64,000 bases of DNA from Amaurobius ferox (GCA_951213105.1 OX578140.1:119395653-119459652); one strand, 5' to 3'. Positions 45,116 through 57,320 are shown, counted from the first letter of the stretch. The notes: a model not told the origin generated them from the sequence alone. A program made the numbers and translations.

Positions 45116-47220
45116 TTTTTCTCTCCCTCCCAAGAGAAGAAAGAGGTTAAGAAGAATGTTTTCCTTCTTTTCTAATTTTAATTCTGCTAATGAAGTTCCG
45201 ATTTCGGAGAAAAGAAAAAGAATGAAAGAAATAAAAACATTAGCAATCGCTAATATTTTGATAATATTCCTCACATTTATTTACGCAATTATATAGATAG
45301 TTTTTATTTCGAAAATAACAGCAAAAACATTTAGGGAGGTTTTTAAAAAAAAGGAACTATCCATAATTAGGCCGATCACAATTTGAATAATTTAATTGTT
45401 TATGTACTCACCAAATGAAACATTTAATCACGATTTGGCGCAGTGGCAATCAACAGCAAAAAACCTTAATTAATAGTATAGTCGTTAATATTAACAATCA
45501 ACTATTTATTTAAAATTTCTTTATTTTATATATTCTAATAATATTTAACCTTGACTCTGTACCACATTAGCAACTAGCATGTTTTATAAAAAAGTAGCTA
45601 AGTTCTGCATAAGTGTTTCTCATACATTTTGAGTACTTTTGTTTTAGTAATTACAAATTTAAAGATAGCATAAGAAACTATCTAATATAGTAATAGTAAA
45701 AATACTATAACAGGTGTTGGATTGCTTTAAAATTTATGTAATTTGGGGGTTTGAAATTTACTTTTATTTATTTTTCCCTGGCTCAATATTCTCAAGTTGG
45801 TAATATTTAAATAATATTTATTGGCTTTTTCATTTATTTGTTAATTAGAATATTTTTAATCTTCTAAATTAATTTTCTTTATAATATTTTTAATTAAAAA
45901 TGTTCCATTCCCTAATTTAATATTACTTTTTATTTGTAAATTTATAAAAATGGTTATTTATTTGATTCCCTTTAAAATTCCCTTTAATTTAATGTCTCAT
46001 TTTCCTATTTTGGCTAGAAATTCCGTTTGTTCTATAGTTTCCTGTTATTTCCATATTCAGTGCATTTAAAAAATTTCAGTTTCGGACATTTTGGAATCTT
46101 GGTTTTGCATGGTTTTTACCGCGATTGATGCGATGCCTAAGTGATTTTCGTTCCTCTTCGGAATTCGTGAATTATTTTAATTGGTTCGTGTTTTTTCGGA
46201 TCATCTGCTATCGGAGTTTTGAGCTTTAATTTTGGCAATTCTAATTTCGATAAGCTGATTTTAATTGCTGCCGGTTTTCTAAACTCTTTCAATTTCCGCA
46301 CATATAAATACGCTCGCAGAATTTTTCAGTTTTTTATTGAAATCTTTCGTTTTAGTTTGCATGAGAAGCGCGTCATTCACTTTTCGAATGGAACTTGTGT
46401 TCCACACGATGTTTCCTATGGAACATTAAGTTCCTTGCAATATTTTTCTTAACACTTGTTGTTTTCTTTTAAATGAAGGTTTTGTCTGTTTTTATGACCT
46501 AATTTATGACGTGACTCATGGAAAATGTGTTATAAGATTTTTTATTACGTGTGCTACGCAAAAGAAGTGTCCCTGAAGTTTTCTTCCGGCTGTTTTAAGA
46601 AGATCCGAGAGTTCCTGTTGTAGATGTTAGGCTATTATGCTGAATCCTCTCCAGAATAAAGTATGGTGAACCCAAAAAAACTAATCTGGGTAATTCTGTT
46701 TCTGTCCAATGAAACTCAGGATATGGAACTTTTCCCAGTTTACTTTGCCGGCTATCTCCACCCTGTCCGATGATCCGGTTGGGTGAATATAAATATTGAT
46801 TCAAATTCTGAATATGATTTCTCAATATTTGAAATGAGTTAAATTTTATTCTTTGAATTTAAAATTCTAAAACTTTATTTCTGAGAGCAATTTTCTAAAC
46901 CTTCCTAATTTATTAGAGCCTGGGAAAATTCTTAATTTTTTTTTAAATTTAATATTCTATTGTTAATATTTTATGATGGGATTTAAATAGAATTGTCTAG
47001 AGTAAAGTTTTTATACAGATTCTTTAATTTTAACTGAGCTGGTAAATTCTAAAATTCTAATGTCTGTGATAAATTTAATTTAAACTTTTAATTCTTCCTG
47101 ATTTGCCTACCTGCGAGTAGAGTTTTTGTAATTTGTTCTTTGAATTAATTTGAAGTTTCAATTTAATAAACTAATTTTCTTTAAACTAATTATTATGTCT
47201 TTTATAATTTAAACATAACA
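45116..47220. other. Unassigned intronic sequence
   Basis: 46070-46460 is less AT-biased and holds a TATAAATA at about 46304 and a short open frame (46219-46452) without recognised motif. 46600-46830 holds a minus frame, also unrecognised. These could be solo-LTR or promoter remnants, but no paired repeats or duplications were found. Confidence 0.35.
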
Positions 47221-47586
47221 CAGGGTGACCACAAACTGGAAAAACCTGGAATTAACAGAGAATTTTATGCTTCTGGAAATATTAGGGGATTCCATTGAAA
47301 GTCGGGGAAAACTGCGAATTTCTGTGATTTTTTTTTTATTTTCCGACCTTATAGTTTTCTTTTAGCTGAATGAATAATGCTTGTTCACTCCATGTTGTCA
47401 CATTTTTCATCTCATGTCACAAGACCCGCCACTCATCTCCTTTATACTTCTGAACAAGAAGCTGGAGGAGAGTTTTCATCAGCAGGCGACGTAACCTCGG
47501 TAAACATCCTTTGAGGAGAGACATTTTAGGGAATTATAGGGGAAAATATCGGGGAATTTCAAAATGAATTTCTTGTGACCACTCTG
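47221..47586. mobile_element. Small hAT-like MITE
   Basis: CAGGGTGACCACAAACTGGA at the left pairs with a right end whose complement is CAGAGTGGTCACAAGAAATT. CAGRGTGRYCAC ends of this type are common in hAT MITEs. No clear 8-bp duplication was seen (flanks differ), so the boundaries are tentative. Confidence 0.6.
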
Positions 47587-48234
47587 TATAAATTAATGCT
47601 AAGAACTATATATGGTGCTAAATACTATAAATTAATGATAATTATTCTGAAAACTATCCATCCATGCCAGAATTTATCATGATTCCTTAGCTATTTATAA
47701 TTTTGAACTTCTTTAATCTAGGCAGCACATTTTTGCTAAAGCTACCCTGTTACTGTTACCCCACACTCTGTATTTTATAACCTAAATTAAGGATCTTCAC
47801 AGTAATTTTTAAATGAGTCTTTAAAAATGATTTTTCATTGCTAATAGGCCAGAAATTTTCAAGTGCAAAACAGTAATTAAGAAAAATAAAGGCCTTGATG
47901 TTTAACACTTAGAGCTCCAAAATATTTCATTTTTGAGAGCTTTCGGAAATTTGGAAAAACTTTTTAGATAAATCAAAAATTGTGGGGAAGTAAAACATTT
48001 TAAATGATTCTAAAGTGCAGAAAAGAAATGGGTAGAATACTTCGAACGAAAAGTTTGAATAGCCCCTACTATTAAAGAAGTTAATAGATTATGTATGTAC
48101 ATTGGTGTGGTCTTTGACTATGCTTGTCTTTCACTGTCTTAAAGATGTTGTTGTGTGCAGTGTATGTTTCTAGTTTGATGATCTCTGAAATGAGTTTCTG
48201 TATTTTGTATCTAATTTCTGTACTTCACTTTTAG
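47587..48234. other. AT-rich intronic sequence before exon C
   Basis: No repeat or exon recognised. The 3' end forms a pyrimidine-rich acceptor before exon C. Confidence 0.5.
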
Positions 48235-48340
48235 ATAATTGTTGAACACATGGTTGATTATGGATGGGAAGAAAAGTACTATTATGGAAAGCAAATTGCC
48301 ATCCATATCAATGGAAAATATCTTGCATATGTTTTAAAAC
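48235..48340 (+). CDS. Host gene exon C (unidentified protein)
   Basis: The acceptor is TACTTCACTTTTAG and the donor is AAAAC-GTAAGT, close to consensus. The frame, continuous in phase 0 with exon B, reads IIVEHMVDYGWEEKYYYGKQ then IAIHINGKYLAYVLK and leaves one base at the end. The other frames contain stops or lack bias. The dense Trp/Tyr/Gly pattern (YGWEEKYYYGK) looks like a folded domain, but no family was recognised. The next exon was not found in the window. Confidence 0.7.
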
Positions 48341-48649
48341 GTAAGTTTTTTTTTTGTTTTAGTTCTATTAGATCATTTGTCTTTTAATTCTTATTTGTTT
48401 ATGTGTTTACAACATGTACATAGATATCTTAAATAATAAAGGGCAGTGATGTAACCAGAAATCAAAATGATGTGTAACTGCAAAATTTAGTATACATACG
48501 GATATATTTTCAGACAAGCCCTAGGACATCTTAGAGTGATTTAAAAAAATATTAATAATTTGATTATTTTATTTAGTTAATATTGAAGTTTTCATTCTAA
48601 TTTGTAGTGATTGGAAAAGTTATAACACAGTTGAAATCTTAATACAATT
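48341..48649. other. Intronic sequence after exon C
   Basis: AT-rich, nothing recognised. Confidence 0.45.
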
Positions 48650-49500
48650 ATTATTAAGTACGATGAACACTTTAAAAAAATCTGTGGGCAGCAGACTTTT
48701 CTTATATAATGCAATGCATTTACTTCTTTCACAGTGCAAAAATTATGTATAAGATCCATGGTACAGTGTTATTAATGTTGAAATTGTACATTTGGCATTT
48801 TTCCTGATGACAATATGCAAAACTATTTTATACCCAATTAACTTATATTTCATGCAACTCTAAATTAACAATTATCAATATGGATATCATCCTCAATAAG
48901 CAATATAGTTCATATATTAAAATATTTTAATAATGAATTCATCAGTTAGGCATCTTTGTCATTAACTTGCCATTATTTTGCTATTTGTTGATATTTTCAT
49001 CAATCTGGGGCTAAATATCACCAAGTTTATGATATTTCACTAGATTATTCAAAGTTCATGAAGTGTTACAAACAAATGGAAATAAGAGCATTTCTTATAT
49101 ACAAGAAGGAATTCCCATCATATGACGGAATTAAAAATTTGCAAAACATTACCTCCCATTTAGCACAATTTTTATCAATTTGGCAACATTTTCATTAATT
49201 TAACAACAAATGGCGACATCAAAAAATTTAACAAATTTTTGGATGTCGCCAAGTTAATGACATCCTGCTAAATTTTTTGCCAAGCATTGCGGATGGATAG
49301 ATGGACAGAGGATATTCGAATAGTCGATTCTTATGTACTTTCTAAAATATTGAATTTTCATCAATTTGTAGCCATTGTAAGTGATTTGGCATCATTTTTA
49401 TCAATTTGGTGACATTTTTATCAATTGGGCAATGTTTAAAAAAAGTTGCCAAGTTGTGGATATTTCACCACATTTGTTGCCAAAGTTTTGACAAGTATTA
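48650..49500 (+). repeat. Dispersed repeat family F2, copy 3
   Basis: Matches 33300-33480 across AAAAATCTG, TTATATAATGCAATG, TTCACAGTG and ATCCATGGTACAGTG. Downstream it has several ATTTTTATCAATTTGGC and CAAGTTAATGACAT words, giving a loose internal repetition, and GGATGGATAGATGGACAGA near 49292. Confidence 0.65.
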
Positions 49501-49756
49501 TGGACAGAGAAATAGGCTATTCTTATAGTTATGGTAGATAAATGACTAATGGCATTCAAATACAAAACTATTACCCAAAGTATCTTCTCTCGTAAATGGA
49601 ATGAGCTAGATCCACGAAAATGCTATTAACAAATTTGTCGCATAATATTATATATGAAAAGTGAACATATTTCACAATAGTTACTGCTTTTTAACTTATG
49701 ACTTTTTGATAAATTAATTGAAAAATTTGTAATATCCCGAGAACGGTTTATGCAAG

Positions 49757-50068
49757 CATTCTAAAGTTTGTTGTTGATGTTGAAACCCAGACGGTCCGAC
49801 CTACCAGAAAGGTGTAAGGTAACTGTTTGGACGGTCGGGAAGTGCCACCCAATTTAGACCAGAACCCAGTGGGGGAGGCATCCACAGGGACCGTACCCTC
49901 CTTCCCCTACCACCAACCTCTCGGAAGGACTTTCGGACCCACATGTTTAACGTGATCGTACTCCGCATGAACACGGCGGCAGTTTTGGCAGTGGCTGGAA
50001 TCGAACCCGGGCCTACCGAGTGCAACTCCAGCATGCTAACCAATGGGCTACTGCGCCCATTCTAAAGT
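49757..50068 (-). mobile_element. tRNA-headed SINE, 11-bp TSD
   Basis: CATTCTAAAGT is duplicated at 49757-49767 and 50058-50068. The minus strand reads GGGCGCAGTAGCCCATTGG (A box), then a B box complementary to GGAATCGAACCC, the standard body and a short CAA-type tail. It is close to the copy at 27496. Confidence 0.92.
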
Positions 50069-50239
50069 ATGTGTCAATCATTTTCTAATGAAAAATTACA
50101 TAAGAAATTATTATTTATGTATGAATGAATGACATGAAGGTGGGTGGCTCCAAGAGAGCCCAGCACAGCGACCAGAAGTCTCTTGTACTATCCCCTGAAA
50201 TGAAAAAGTCCCTAAGAAAAGAGACCAGTAGCCAAAGTA

Positions 50240-52412
50240 AAAATCAGCAGGCACTTGACAGGAATGTCATGCAATTCCCAGGGTTCGATCACATGTTGAC
50301 TCAAGTGTTCGAACCTATGGGCGGAGAACACCCCACATTCACAGAGTATGTGTGCCGCAGTTTCTTCGCTATAATGACACCTATAATATTTAGGTGTCTT
50401 TTAAGGGTGTAGTGCCTAGTAAGGAGCCTAGCAGCCTTTCTGATGCCAGTTCTACTGAGCTTGAATAATTCCTTTTGAGGCATGCTAGGGCACTTAAAGT
50501 TTAGCTCTTTCGCCAGCCTTTGGCCCTTAGTATTACTCCAGTTCTCGCACTGAAACTTTCTGAAGATGTCATAAACAATTCTTCTAGTCAGTTCATTAGG
50601 AACACCCAAAGCAGGCTCGGGACCAACGAAAGGTGTGCTTGAACCTTTTCTAGCCAACTCATCCATTTCATTACCTGGAATGCCTGAATGTCCAGGCACC
50701 CAGTATAGTATGACTTGATTGTTGCTAGCAATCTTACAAAGTGCAGTATAGCATTCCCAGACAAGGGATGACGTCATAGTAGATTTCCCTAAAGCCATAA
50801 GAGCAACCTGACTATCAGAGCAGATAAAGATTTGGTTGCTCCTGTAATTTCTGTCAGAGCAAATTCTACAACACATTAGAATAGCAAAGACCTCAGCCTG
50901 GAAGACAGTAGCGTAGCTGCCAAGAGGGTAAAATTGTTTTGTACCATCATCCGGACGGCATACTCCAGCACCAATACTAGTGCCTAGCTTAGAGCCATCA
51001 GTGTACCATACAATACATTTCTTCTTATTGTAGATAGGAGCCCTCTTCCAGTTATCACGTGAAGGGACCTGAATTTCATAAGGCTTGTCAAATGTATATC
51101 TGACAAGAATGCCATCGGATGGCATATGGAAACAAGGATGATTTATGACATTACTGTTCAGATTGCTCCAAGATAAATATTTTGAGTAATTTTTCCAGTG
51201 TTTCATATATTTAAGTCTGTTCATGCATATGAGAGCCGCAGCTTCAATGTGTATGTAGAGTGGGTGCAATTCAAGCAAAAGTTCAAGAGTTGCAGTAGGA
51301 GTGATTTTCATGCATCCAGAGATCTCAATACATACCATCCTTTAAAGCCTAATTAAATCTAATTTAGCAGTTTCACATCTAATTCTAGACCACCATATAA
51401 TGGAGCCATAGGTAATGATGGGATAGATTACCATAGTGTAAATCCAATGGACAGCTGTGGAATTCAATCCCCAGATTTTTCCAATAGCATTTCTACATGA
51501 CCAGAAAATTCTTCTGGCTGTAGTTATGCAGTATTCAAAGTGTCTTTTCCAATTGAGACCCATATCAAAGTAAATTCCTAGGAATTTTACCTCATTGGAG
51601 CAAATAAGCTTCTGACCAAAGAAGCAAATGTTTACAAGAAAATGATTAAGAATACATTTTCTTGTAAACGTAACCATAGCAGTCTTTTGCAGATTAACAG
51701 AGAGACCTGCATTTTTGCACCATGACTCAACACTCCTAAGAGCAGTGGACATCATGTCAGAGATAGTATTACTAAACTTGCTTCTGGCAATGATTACAAC
51801 ATCATCAGCATACCCGACACAGAATACACCAGAACTAGTTATGTTCTCAAAAAGAAAGTCTACAACTAAACACCAAAGAATTGATGAAAGGAACACATCC
51901 CTGCGGACAGCCTACCAAAGCATGCACCGTCATATTATCACCAAGTAAAGATGCACAAATGTACCTATTAGATAACAAATTTTTGATCCAATAAGAGATC
52001 GTCATATCGACACCTTTCCTATCAAGGGCATGTAGGATGGTGTCAATGGGCACTTTATCAAAAGCGTCTTCAATGTCAAGAAAAGTAGCTAAGGCAATTT
52101 CCTTAGCATTTAGATTTCTCTCCAGTATAAAGGAGAGACTGTAAAGGACAGTATCAGTAGATTTACCCAGTTGATAGGCATGTTGAGAGTTTGACAGCGG
52201 CATTGAAGCCAGAATCTGTTCCCTAATATACCTGTCAATAAGCTTTTCAATAGTTTTTAGAAGAAAAAACGTGAGGCTAATAGGCTTGAAAGACTTGGCC
52301 TCATAATTGTCTTTGCCAATCTTTGGAATAAAGATTACCTTGGTATGCCTCCAAGCAGATGGCACATGTCTAAAGGCAATACAGACTCTGTAGATTCTAC
52401 AGAGAATGGGAG
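50240..52412 (-). pseudogene. LINE copy 2 ORF2, reverse transcriptase and RNase H part
   Basis: Three offset minus frames (52365-51847, 51896-51342, 51338-50301) carry the same motifs as copy 1: VIFIPKIGKDN, IEDAFDKVPIDTIL, SILWCLVVD and GYADDVVIIARSKF (about 51800), then WYTDGSKLGTSIGAGV, FICSDSQVALMALGK and GHSGIPGNEM-DELARKG, with one residue lost. The C-terminal Cys-x-x-Cys of the knuckle is deleted near 50375-50380, which shifts the last frame. Upstream it is cut by the hAT element at 52413. Confidence 0.88.
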
Positions 52413-53149
52413 CAGCGTTCGAAATTAGCGGTCGTTAGTCATAATTTGCGACTAGAAATTTCAATTTGACAACTAGATTCTTCAATCTGGTCGTCAAATT
52501 TGATGCCTAACAATGCTATTGTTAAATATCAGTTTTCCCTTTCCCTTTGACTAAATTACGATCTCTGGTAGACGACTCTACAGCGGTCGAAAAAAAAGTG
52601 GCATTTTATACATGCCTGCAGTGATAAATCTGCAGGTGGTACACAGACAGTAAAATCCCCCTCTGTCTATTCAGGGAAGGAAACATTGTAGTCTTTATTG
52701 TACTTCTACTCACCCCCACCCTTCAAGACCTGAAATTGCACTTCTGAAGAATTTATTTGTTTGCTTTATCCTCAGACGTTCCGATGTCCGAGACTCCTGG
52801 TATTCTACTGCTCTGTGCTCCCCCCCCCCCTTATCCCCTCGTAGATCAACGTATCCCACTTGGAAGAAAAGGAAGTGATCCTGCAGTCTTTACATTCACT
52901 GTGTTCCAGATTAAATTGTTCCAGCATTTTGCAAATTTGGTTAGCTAATATTTTGTTATCAGACATTGCCAAGAGTTCAGATTTTTATGTACTTGTTCCG
53001 TTTTTTCAGACTTGTTCTGGGAATCCGATTTGGATCCACAGTAGTCCAATTTTTCTTTTCCATAACATTTATATTTTATTGTATGCAAATCTGCATAAGA
53101 GTATCTACAAGTCATGAAATCGGAAGTAGGTCACGAAATGTCAGGAATT

Positions 53150-53750
53150 TTAAGATGGAGGTTTACTCGTTTTTTCATCTTAAAATCTGTTTCCACGTGA
53201 TTGCGTCTGTTTCTAATCAATGTGGGAGAAACATATCTGCATGGACTAAAATTTTTATGATTATTTCTTGTTATTTACAAGAAAGCTATTTTTCAGATGT
53301 ATTATTAAAGAAATGAAGAGCTATATTGCACGAGTACCTGGTACCGCGACAAACAGCATTTGTCCGCGATCTTCTTTATATTTTGTTTTATTGTGAAAAT
53401 ACTTTTCCACTTCTGCAATCTGTTTGCATCGTCTAAAACGTTTGTAATTATTTCGTATATACTATATTATACAGAAAGACTATTTTTCAAGCGTATTTTT
53501 AATGACATGAAAGGCTATTTTGCAGCAGTATCGCGTTAAACAGCATTTGTGCATGATCCTCTATATTTTGTTTTATTTTGAAAGTATTTTTCCACTGTTA
53601 CAATTTGTTTGCATCGTTTAAAACGTTTGTAATTATTTTGTATATTATATAGAAAAACTATTTTTCAAACGTATTATTAATGAAATAGAAGGCTATTTTG
53701 CAGAAATATGGGGAAAAACGGTATTAGTGCGCAATTTTTCCTCATGCAAT
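53150..53750 (+). repeat. About three units of a 175-bp tandem repeat
   Basis: Words TTTGCATCGT-TAAAACGTTTG, TAATTATTT-GTATAT, CTATTTTTCA-ACGTATTATTAATGA and GGCTATTTTGCAG recur near 53255-53310, 53430-53520 and 53605-53700. A further decayed unit lies near 54715-54795. It is the same family as at 39450-39790. Confidence 0.75.
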
Positions 53751-53862
53751 ATGTTCCTATCTTTCTTTCTGGTAGGTTGGCATCTATGCATTTTTTATAT
53801 CATTCCCTGAAGAAATTAATGTGATTCATACTTTTATTTATTATTACCCAGGCTGTCTAGCT

Positions 53863-54277
53863 CACCCAAAGGGTGTTGTTGTTGTTGATGAGACCCAGAC
53901 CGTCCGACCTACCAGAAAGGTGTAAGGTAACTGTATGGACGGCCGGGAAGTGCCACCCAATTTAGACCGGAACCCAGTGGGGGAGGCATCCACAGGGACC
54001 GTACCCTCCTTCCCCTACCACCAACCTCTCGGAAGGACTTACGGACCCACATGTTTAACGTGATCGTACTCCGCATGAACACGGCGGCATTTGTGGCAGC
54101 GTGCAAATCTAGCGCGCAAACCACGGGGATACCGCACCCGAGATGACCAACAGCACGCGGTGTTCCGAGGTGGTCACCCACCAAGTACTAACCGCGCCCG
54201 ATGCTGCTTGACTTCGGTGATCTAACGAGAACCGGTGTTTTCATCACGGTACGGCCGTTGGCCCACCCAAAGGGTGT
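53863..54277 (-). mobile_element. 5S rRNA-headed SINE, 14-bp TSD
   Basis: CACCCAAAGGGTGT is duplicated at 53863-53876 and 54264-54277. On the minus strand the copy starts with a nearly complete 5S rRNA sequence (54262-54146), then CGGGTGCGGTATCCCCGTGG (tRNA A-box region), GCGCGCTAGATTTGCAC, and directly the SINE body without a B box. The body and tail match the tRNA-headed copies. It lies inside the hAT element that split LINE copy 2. Confidence 0.93.
54146..54262 (-). repeat. 5S rRNA-derived head (SINE part)
   Basis: The minus strand reads GCCAACGGCCGTACCGTGAT, then ACACCGGTTCTCGTTAGATC, AGCAGCATCGGGCGCGGTTA and GGTGGGTGACCACCTCGGAA, ending CGCGTGCTGTTGGT. This is full-length 5S with the internal A, intermediate and C box promoter, one base missing before the C box (TTGG-TGGG). 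It is not a free 5S gene because a SINE body is fused to it and a TSD flanks the whole. Confidence 0.92.
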
Positions 54278-55170
54278 AGATGAGTTTCAAGGGTATGATT
54301 TATATTTTGTCAAAGCGACAAGAAAAAGAGTAGCAACTATAAAACAAAAACTTATTATTGACTTGCAAATACTGCACCCTAGCTGCCAACTCTGCATTTC
54401 TTTCTGAAGCTCCGATATTTGCATTGACTGTCAATCTCCGGACAAATATGCAAATCCCCCCCCCTTTTTTTTTAAACTTTTAAGATGAATATAGTAAACA
54501 GATTTTAAAATGAAATTCCATACTTTGACAAAATTGACCACAAAAAGTGACTAAATTTCGCTCAAGATTCCCTTATAATATTTTAATTTTAAATGTGTTT
54601 AATTCTTATATTTGTAAGTAATATGAGAAAGATTATATGGAAATGTCACTAAAATGTGCATTTATACGTGATTATTGGTTTATCCCGTTTTATTATTATG
54701 TATTTTCCATTTTTGCAATTTGTTTTCATCAACTAAAACTTTTATATTAATTGCTATTTTAACTCAGGAAAATTAATTTTCAAGCATGAAATGAAGGGGT
54801 GTTGGGGCAATGATTGTACAAGATGACCATAATTGAAAATTGTTAAATAGAAGTTTTTTTTTTTTAATTTGTTGTTTTTTATGCCCTTTTTGCCAAGTAA
54901 AAACAAATTAGCAATTTTTCTATTTATTTTCTCTTGGGTTTCATTTTCAGTTTATTTTAAATTTTAAGAAAATTTAAAACAATTTTTAATACAAAATTCT
55001 GAATTATTCTTTTTTCATATCTTTAACAAAAATGGGCATTTACAAAATAGTTGTTATTATTAGAGATGTAAAAATGGCAACTAGCCGTGTCTATTTGGCA
55101 CCTAAAGTCAGAACTATAGGCATCAAATGACTCCTAGTTCAAATTCTTAATTTCTAACACTGAGTGGGAG

Positions 55171-56567
55171 CAAGCACTTTCTTTCTAAAGAAGAATCGAA
55201 ATTATGCCATCAATCCCCGGGGTTTTATAAGGTTTAAAAGAATTAATTGCCTAATTAACCCTGTCCAGAGTAACCACCCTCGTAGCAATACCCCACTTAC
55301 TACTATCACAGGTAGATGGGGATCAATCAGCAGGAATAGTGTTATGGTTATTCATCTCTGAAACCGGAAAATGAACCCTAAACAATTTAGCAAGGGTCCC
55401 TTCCCCAGTCCCAGAATAACGACCATTTGGCAACCTAATGGTATTTAGGCGGTAGCTCATGTCTTTAGACATTATCTTTACCATCTTTGCAGTGGCAGAA
55501 ATGTCCTTAATGCTATTGCAGTTGTTCCTCTAGGAATTTATCTTGGAGTTTCTTACTGCCTTGTTATAGGAAGTGAGGGCAGTTTTATAAGTCTGCCACT
55601 CACCATTCTTTTTGGCTCTGTTAAAGAGCTTTCTACACTTACACGTAGGTAGCTCAGTTCTTTTGACCACCAAGGGACCAGCCTTGGGGATTCAACCTTG
55701 GTGGTCTTATAATTATTATGATAAGAGAGGATAATGGCTTGTTGCACCTGGTCAACAGCCAAATCCAACTCAGCTGTTGAAGAATACTTACCAGATTGAC
55801 TAGCAAACCTGGCATGCAGATCTTCTTTGTAGGAAACCCAATTAGTTCTTCTTGGGTTCCTAATATAATATCTGTATTTAGTCTTGAGAGACCTTTAACA
55901 GAAAAAGTAATTAAGCAATGATCAGGCAAAGTTATATCATCTGAAATATTCCAATTAATTACATTATCATATGCAATATTATTGCATATGGTTAAGTCTA
56001 TGACTTCCTTACAGTTTATTGTAACAAAGGTAGACTTATTGCCCTTGTTAAGAATAAAATATTAGAGCCAAGAATGTGTTCTAAAAGATCATCATCACGT
56101 CGGTTGCAGTCACTGCTGCTCCACACAGTGTGGTGAGCATTAGCATCGCAACCAATAATGAGTCTTTTCCCCACACTACGGTGCTCAATAAGACTAATAG
56201 TCACTTTAGTGAGAGTTTCCCTTTCTTCATAAGGAAGATAAGCAGATGCAAAGATAAACTCATCCTTATGTTCATTGGATTTAAAATTCACCTTGACGGC
56301 AACATTATCACTGTCCAGGAATTCCACTAAGTGCAAGGCATTGAGCTTGTTACTAACAGCAACACAGGCTCTAGGTCTGATACAAGATGTACCATAAAAG
56401 ACATAGCCCTTAATCCCTAGACCCAGAATTTTATTATTTCGGATCCAGGGTTCCTGAATGAGAGCAACCTTACCATTTGTCATCCTCTTGCCAAGAGTAG
56501 CAGAGGCTGAATGACTATAGTGCAGGTTAATCTGCACAACATTATACTGTACATAAGCAAAGAACAA
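55171..56567 (-). pseudogene. LINE copy 2 ORF2, endonuclease and start of RT
   Basis: On the minus strand MFFAYVQYNVVQINLHYSHS starts at 56567. It contains LIQEPWIRNNKI, CVAVSNKLNALHLV, ASAYLPYEERE and LIIGCDANAHHTVWSS. After frame breaks near 56020 and 55930, DHCLITFSVKGL and VPWWSKELSYLR follow. The junction to RT near 55440-55490 (MVKIMSKDMSYRLNTIRLPN) lacks the tandem expansion of copy 1. FRVHFPVSEM follows near 55360. The hAT insertion then interrupts it. Confidence 0.85.
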
Positions 56568-57083
56568 AAAGAGGGCAGCAGAAACTAGGAGGCAATGAGC
56601 TTCCCAATATGAGAATGATCAGTGTTAAGCACAACATCATTCTCGAAATCCTGCATACTTCTTTCCAGCTCATCCTCAGATAGTGGCAAGATAGAATGCA
56701 GTGTACTTTCAGAGCTGGAAACAATTTCCAACTCATCAAGCGTGGGTAAGTCAGTATCAACATTTGTGATACTTACCTGAGAAGAGGTTGCCTGATCTTC
56801 TGGCTGAACCTCCTTCTCCATCTTCCTTTTGGGCTTTTCGTTTGGGTCCCGAAGTATCTTGAAGATTCCTCAGTCCAAACCTGTGTATGCACCAAAGTTG
56901 GCCTTACTTATAGCTTCAGCAGCCTTCTTGTCTACCTCGAAGATCCATGTTACAGAGAGGGGTTCCACAAAATTTTGCAGAACATGCCACTCTTCCGACT
57001 TCAACTCCGGGTTGAAATGGTTAAGCCACTTCAGCAAAATGCTCGGCTCTTTGGTGTAAACATCCTTGGTCTTAAAGGCCACC

Positions 57084-57286
57084 TTGACTGGTTTAGGTAG
57101 ATCATTGGCACTCATGACTTTAAGTGCCTTACCTAAAACCTGTCTGTTATTGTGAAAGGTTTTCTTAACCCATTCCACAGTTGTAGCATCTGTGGAATGG
57201 GTTAAGAAAACCTTCCACAATAACAGACAGGTTTTAGGTAAGGCACTTAAAGTCATGAGTGCCAATGATCTACCTAAACCAGTCAA
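57084..57286. repeat. Long palindrome with 97-bp arms in LINE copy 2 ORF1
   Basis: Arms at 57084-57180 and 57190-57286 are complementary with about one mismatch, around a 9-base centre TTGTAGCAT. The left arm is the normal ORF1 sequence, so the right arm is an inverted duplicate. A direct repeat of CAATCTACCTAAACCAGTC-type sequence follows at 57284-57306. Confidence 0.95.
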
Positions 57287-57320
57287 TCTACCTAAACCAG
57301 TCTACCTACCCATTCCACAA

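Larger units (their letters stand above)
35477..48234 (+). other. 12.8-kb intron between exons B and C, filled with repeats
   Basis: It contains a tandem array (35840-37970), a SINE, a split Tigger element with a hAT inside, a hAT with tandem repeats, an F1 copy and a small hAT fragment, all described separately. No additional phase-compatible exon was recognised between B and C, and exon C directly continues B in phase 0. Confidence 0.5.
52405..55170. mobile_element. hAT-like element with tandem repeats, inserted in LINE copy 2, 8-bp TSD
   Basis: Ends CAGCGTTCGAAATTAGC (from 52413) and, complemented, CAGTGTTAGAAATTA (to 55162) are flanked by AATGGGAG (52405-52412) and AGTGGGAG (55163-55170). 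LINE copy 1 shows the uninterrupted sequence at 16485-16510 (AGAATGGGAGCAAGCAC). No transposase was found. The interior holds units of about 175 bp and a 5S-headed SINE. Open frames at 52757-53316 are not supported as genes. Confidence 0.87.

Noticed and set aside
49801..50043. Recurring conserved protein (MWVRKSFREVGGRGRRVRSL) in several places
   Set aside because: All occurrences fall on the SINE body, so the open frame recurs because the SINE does. It is not a gene family.
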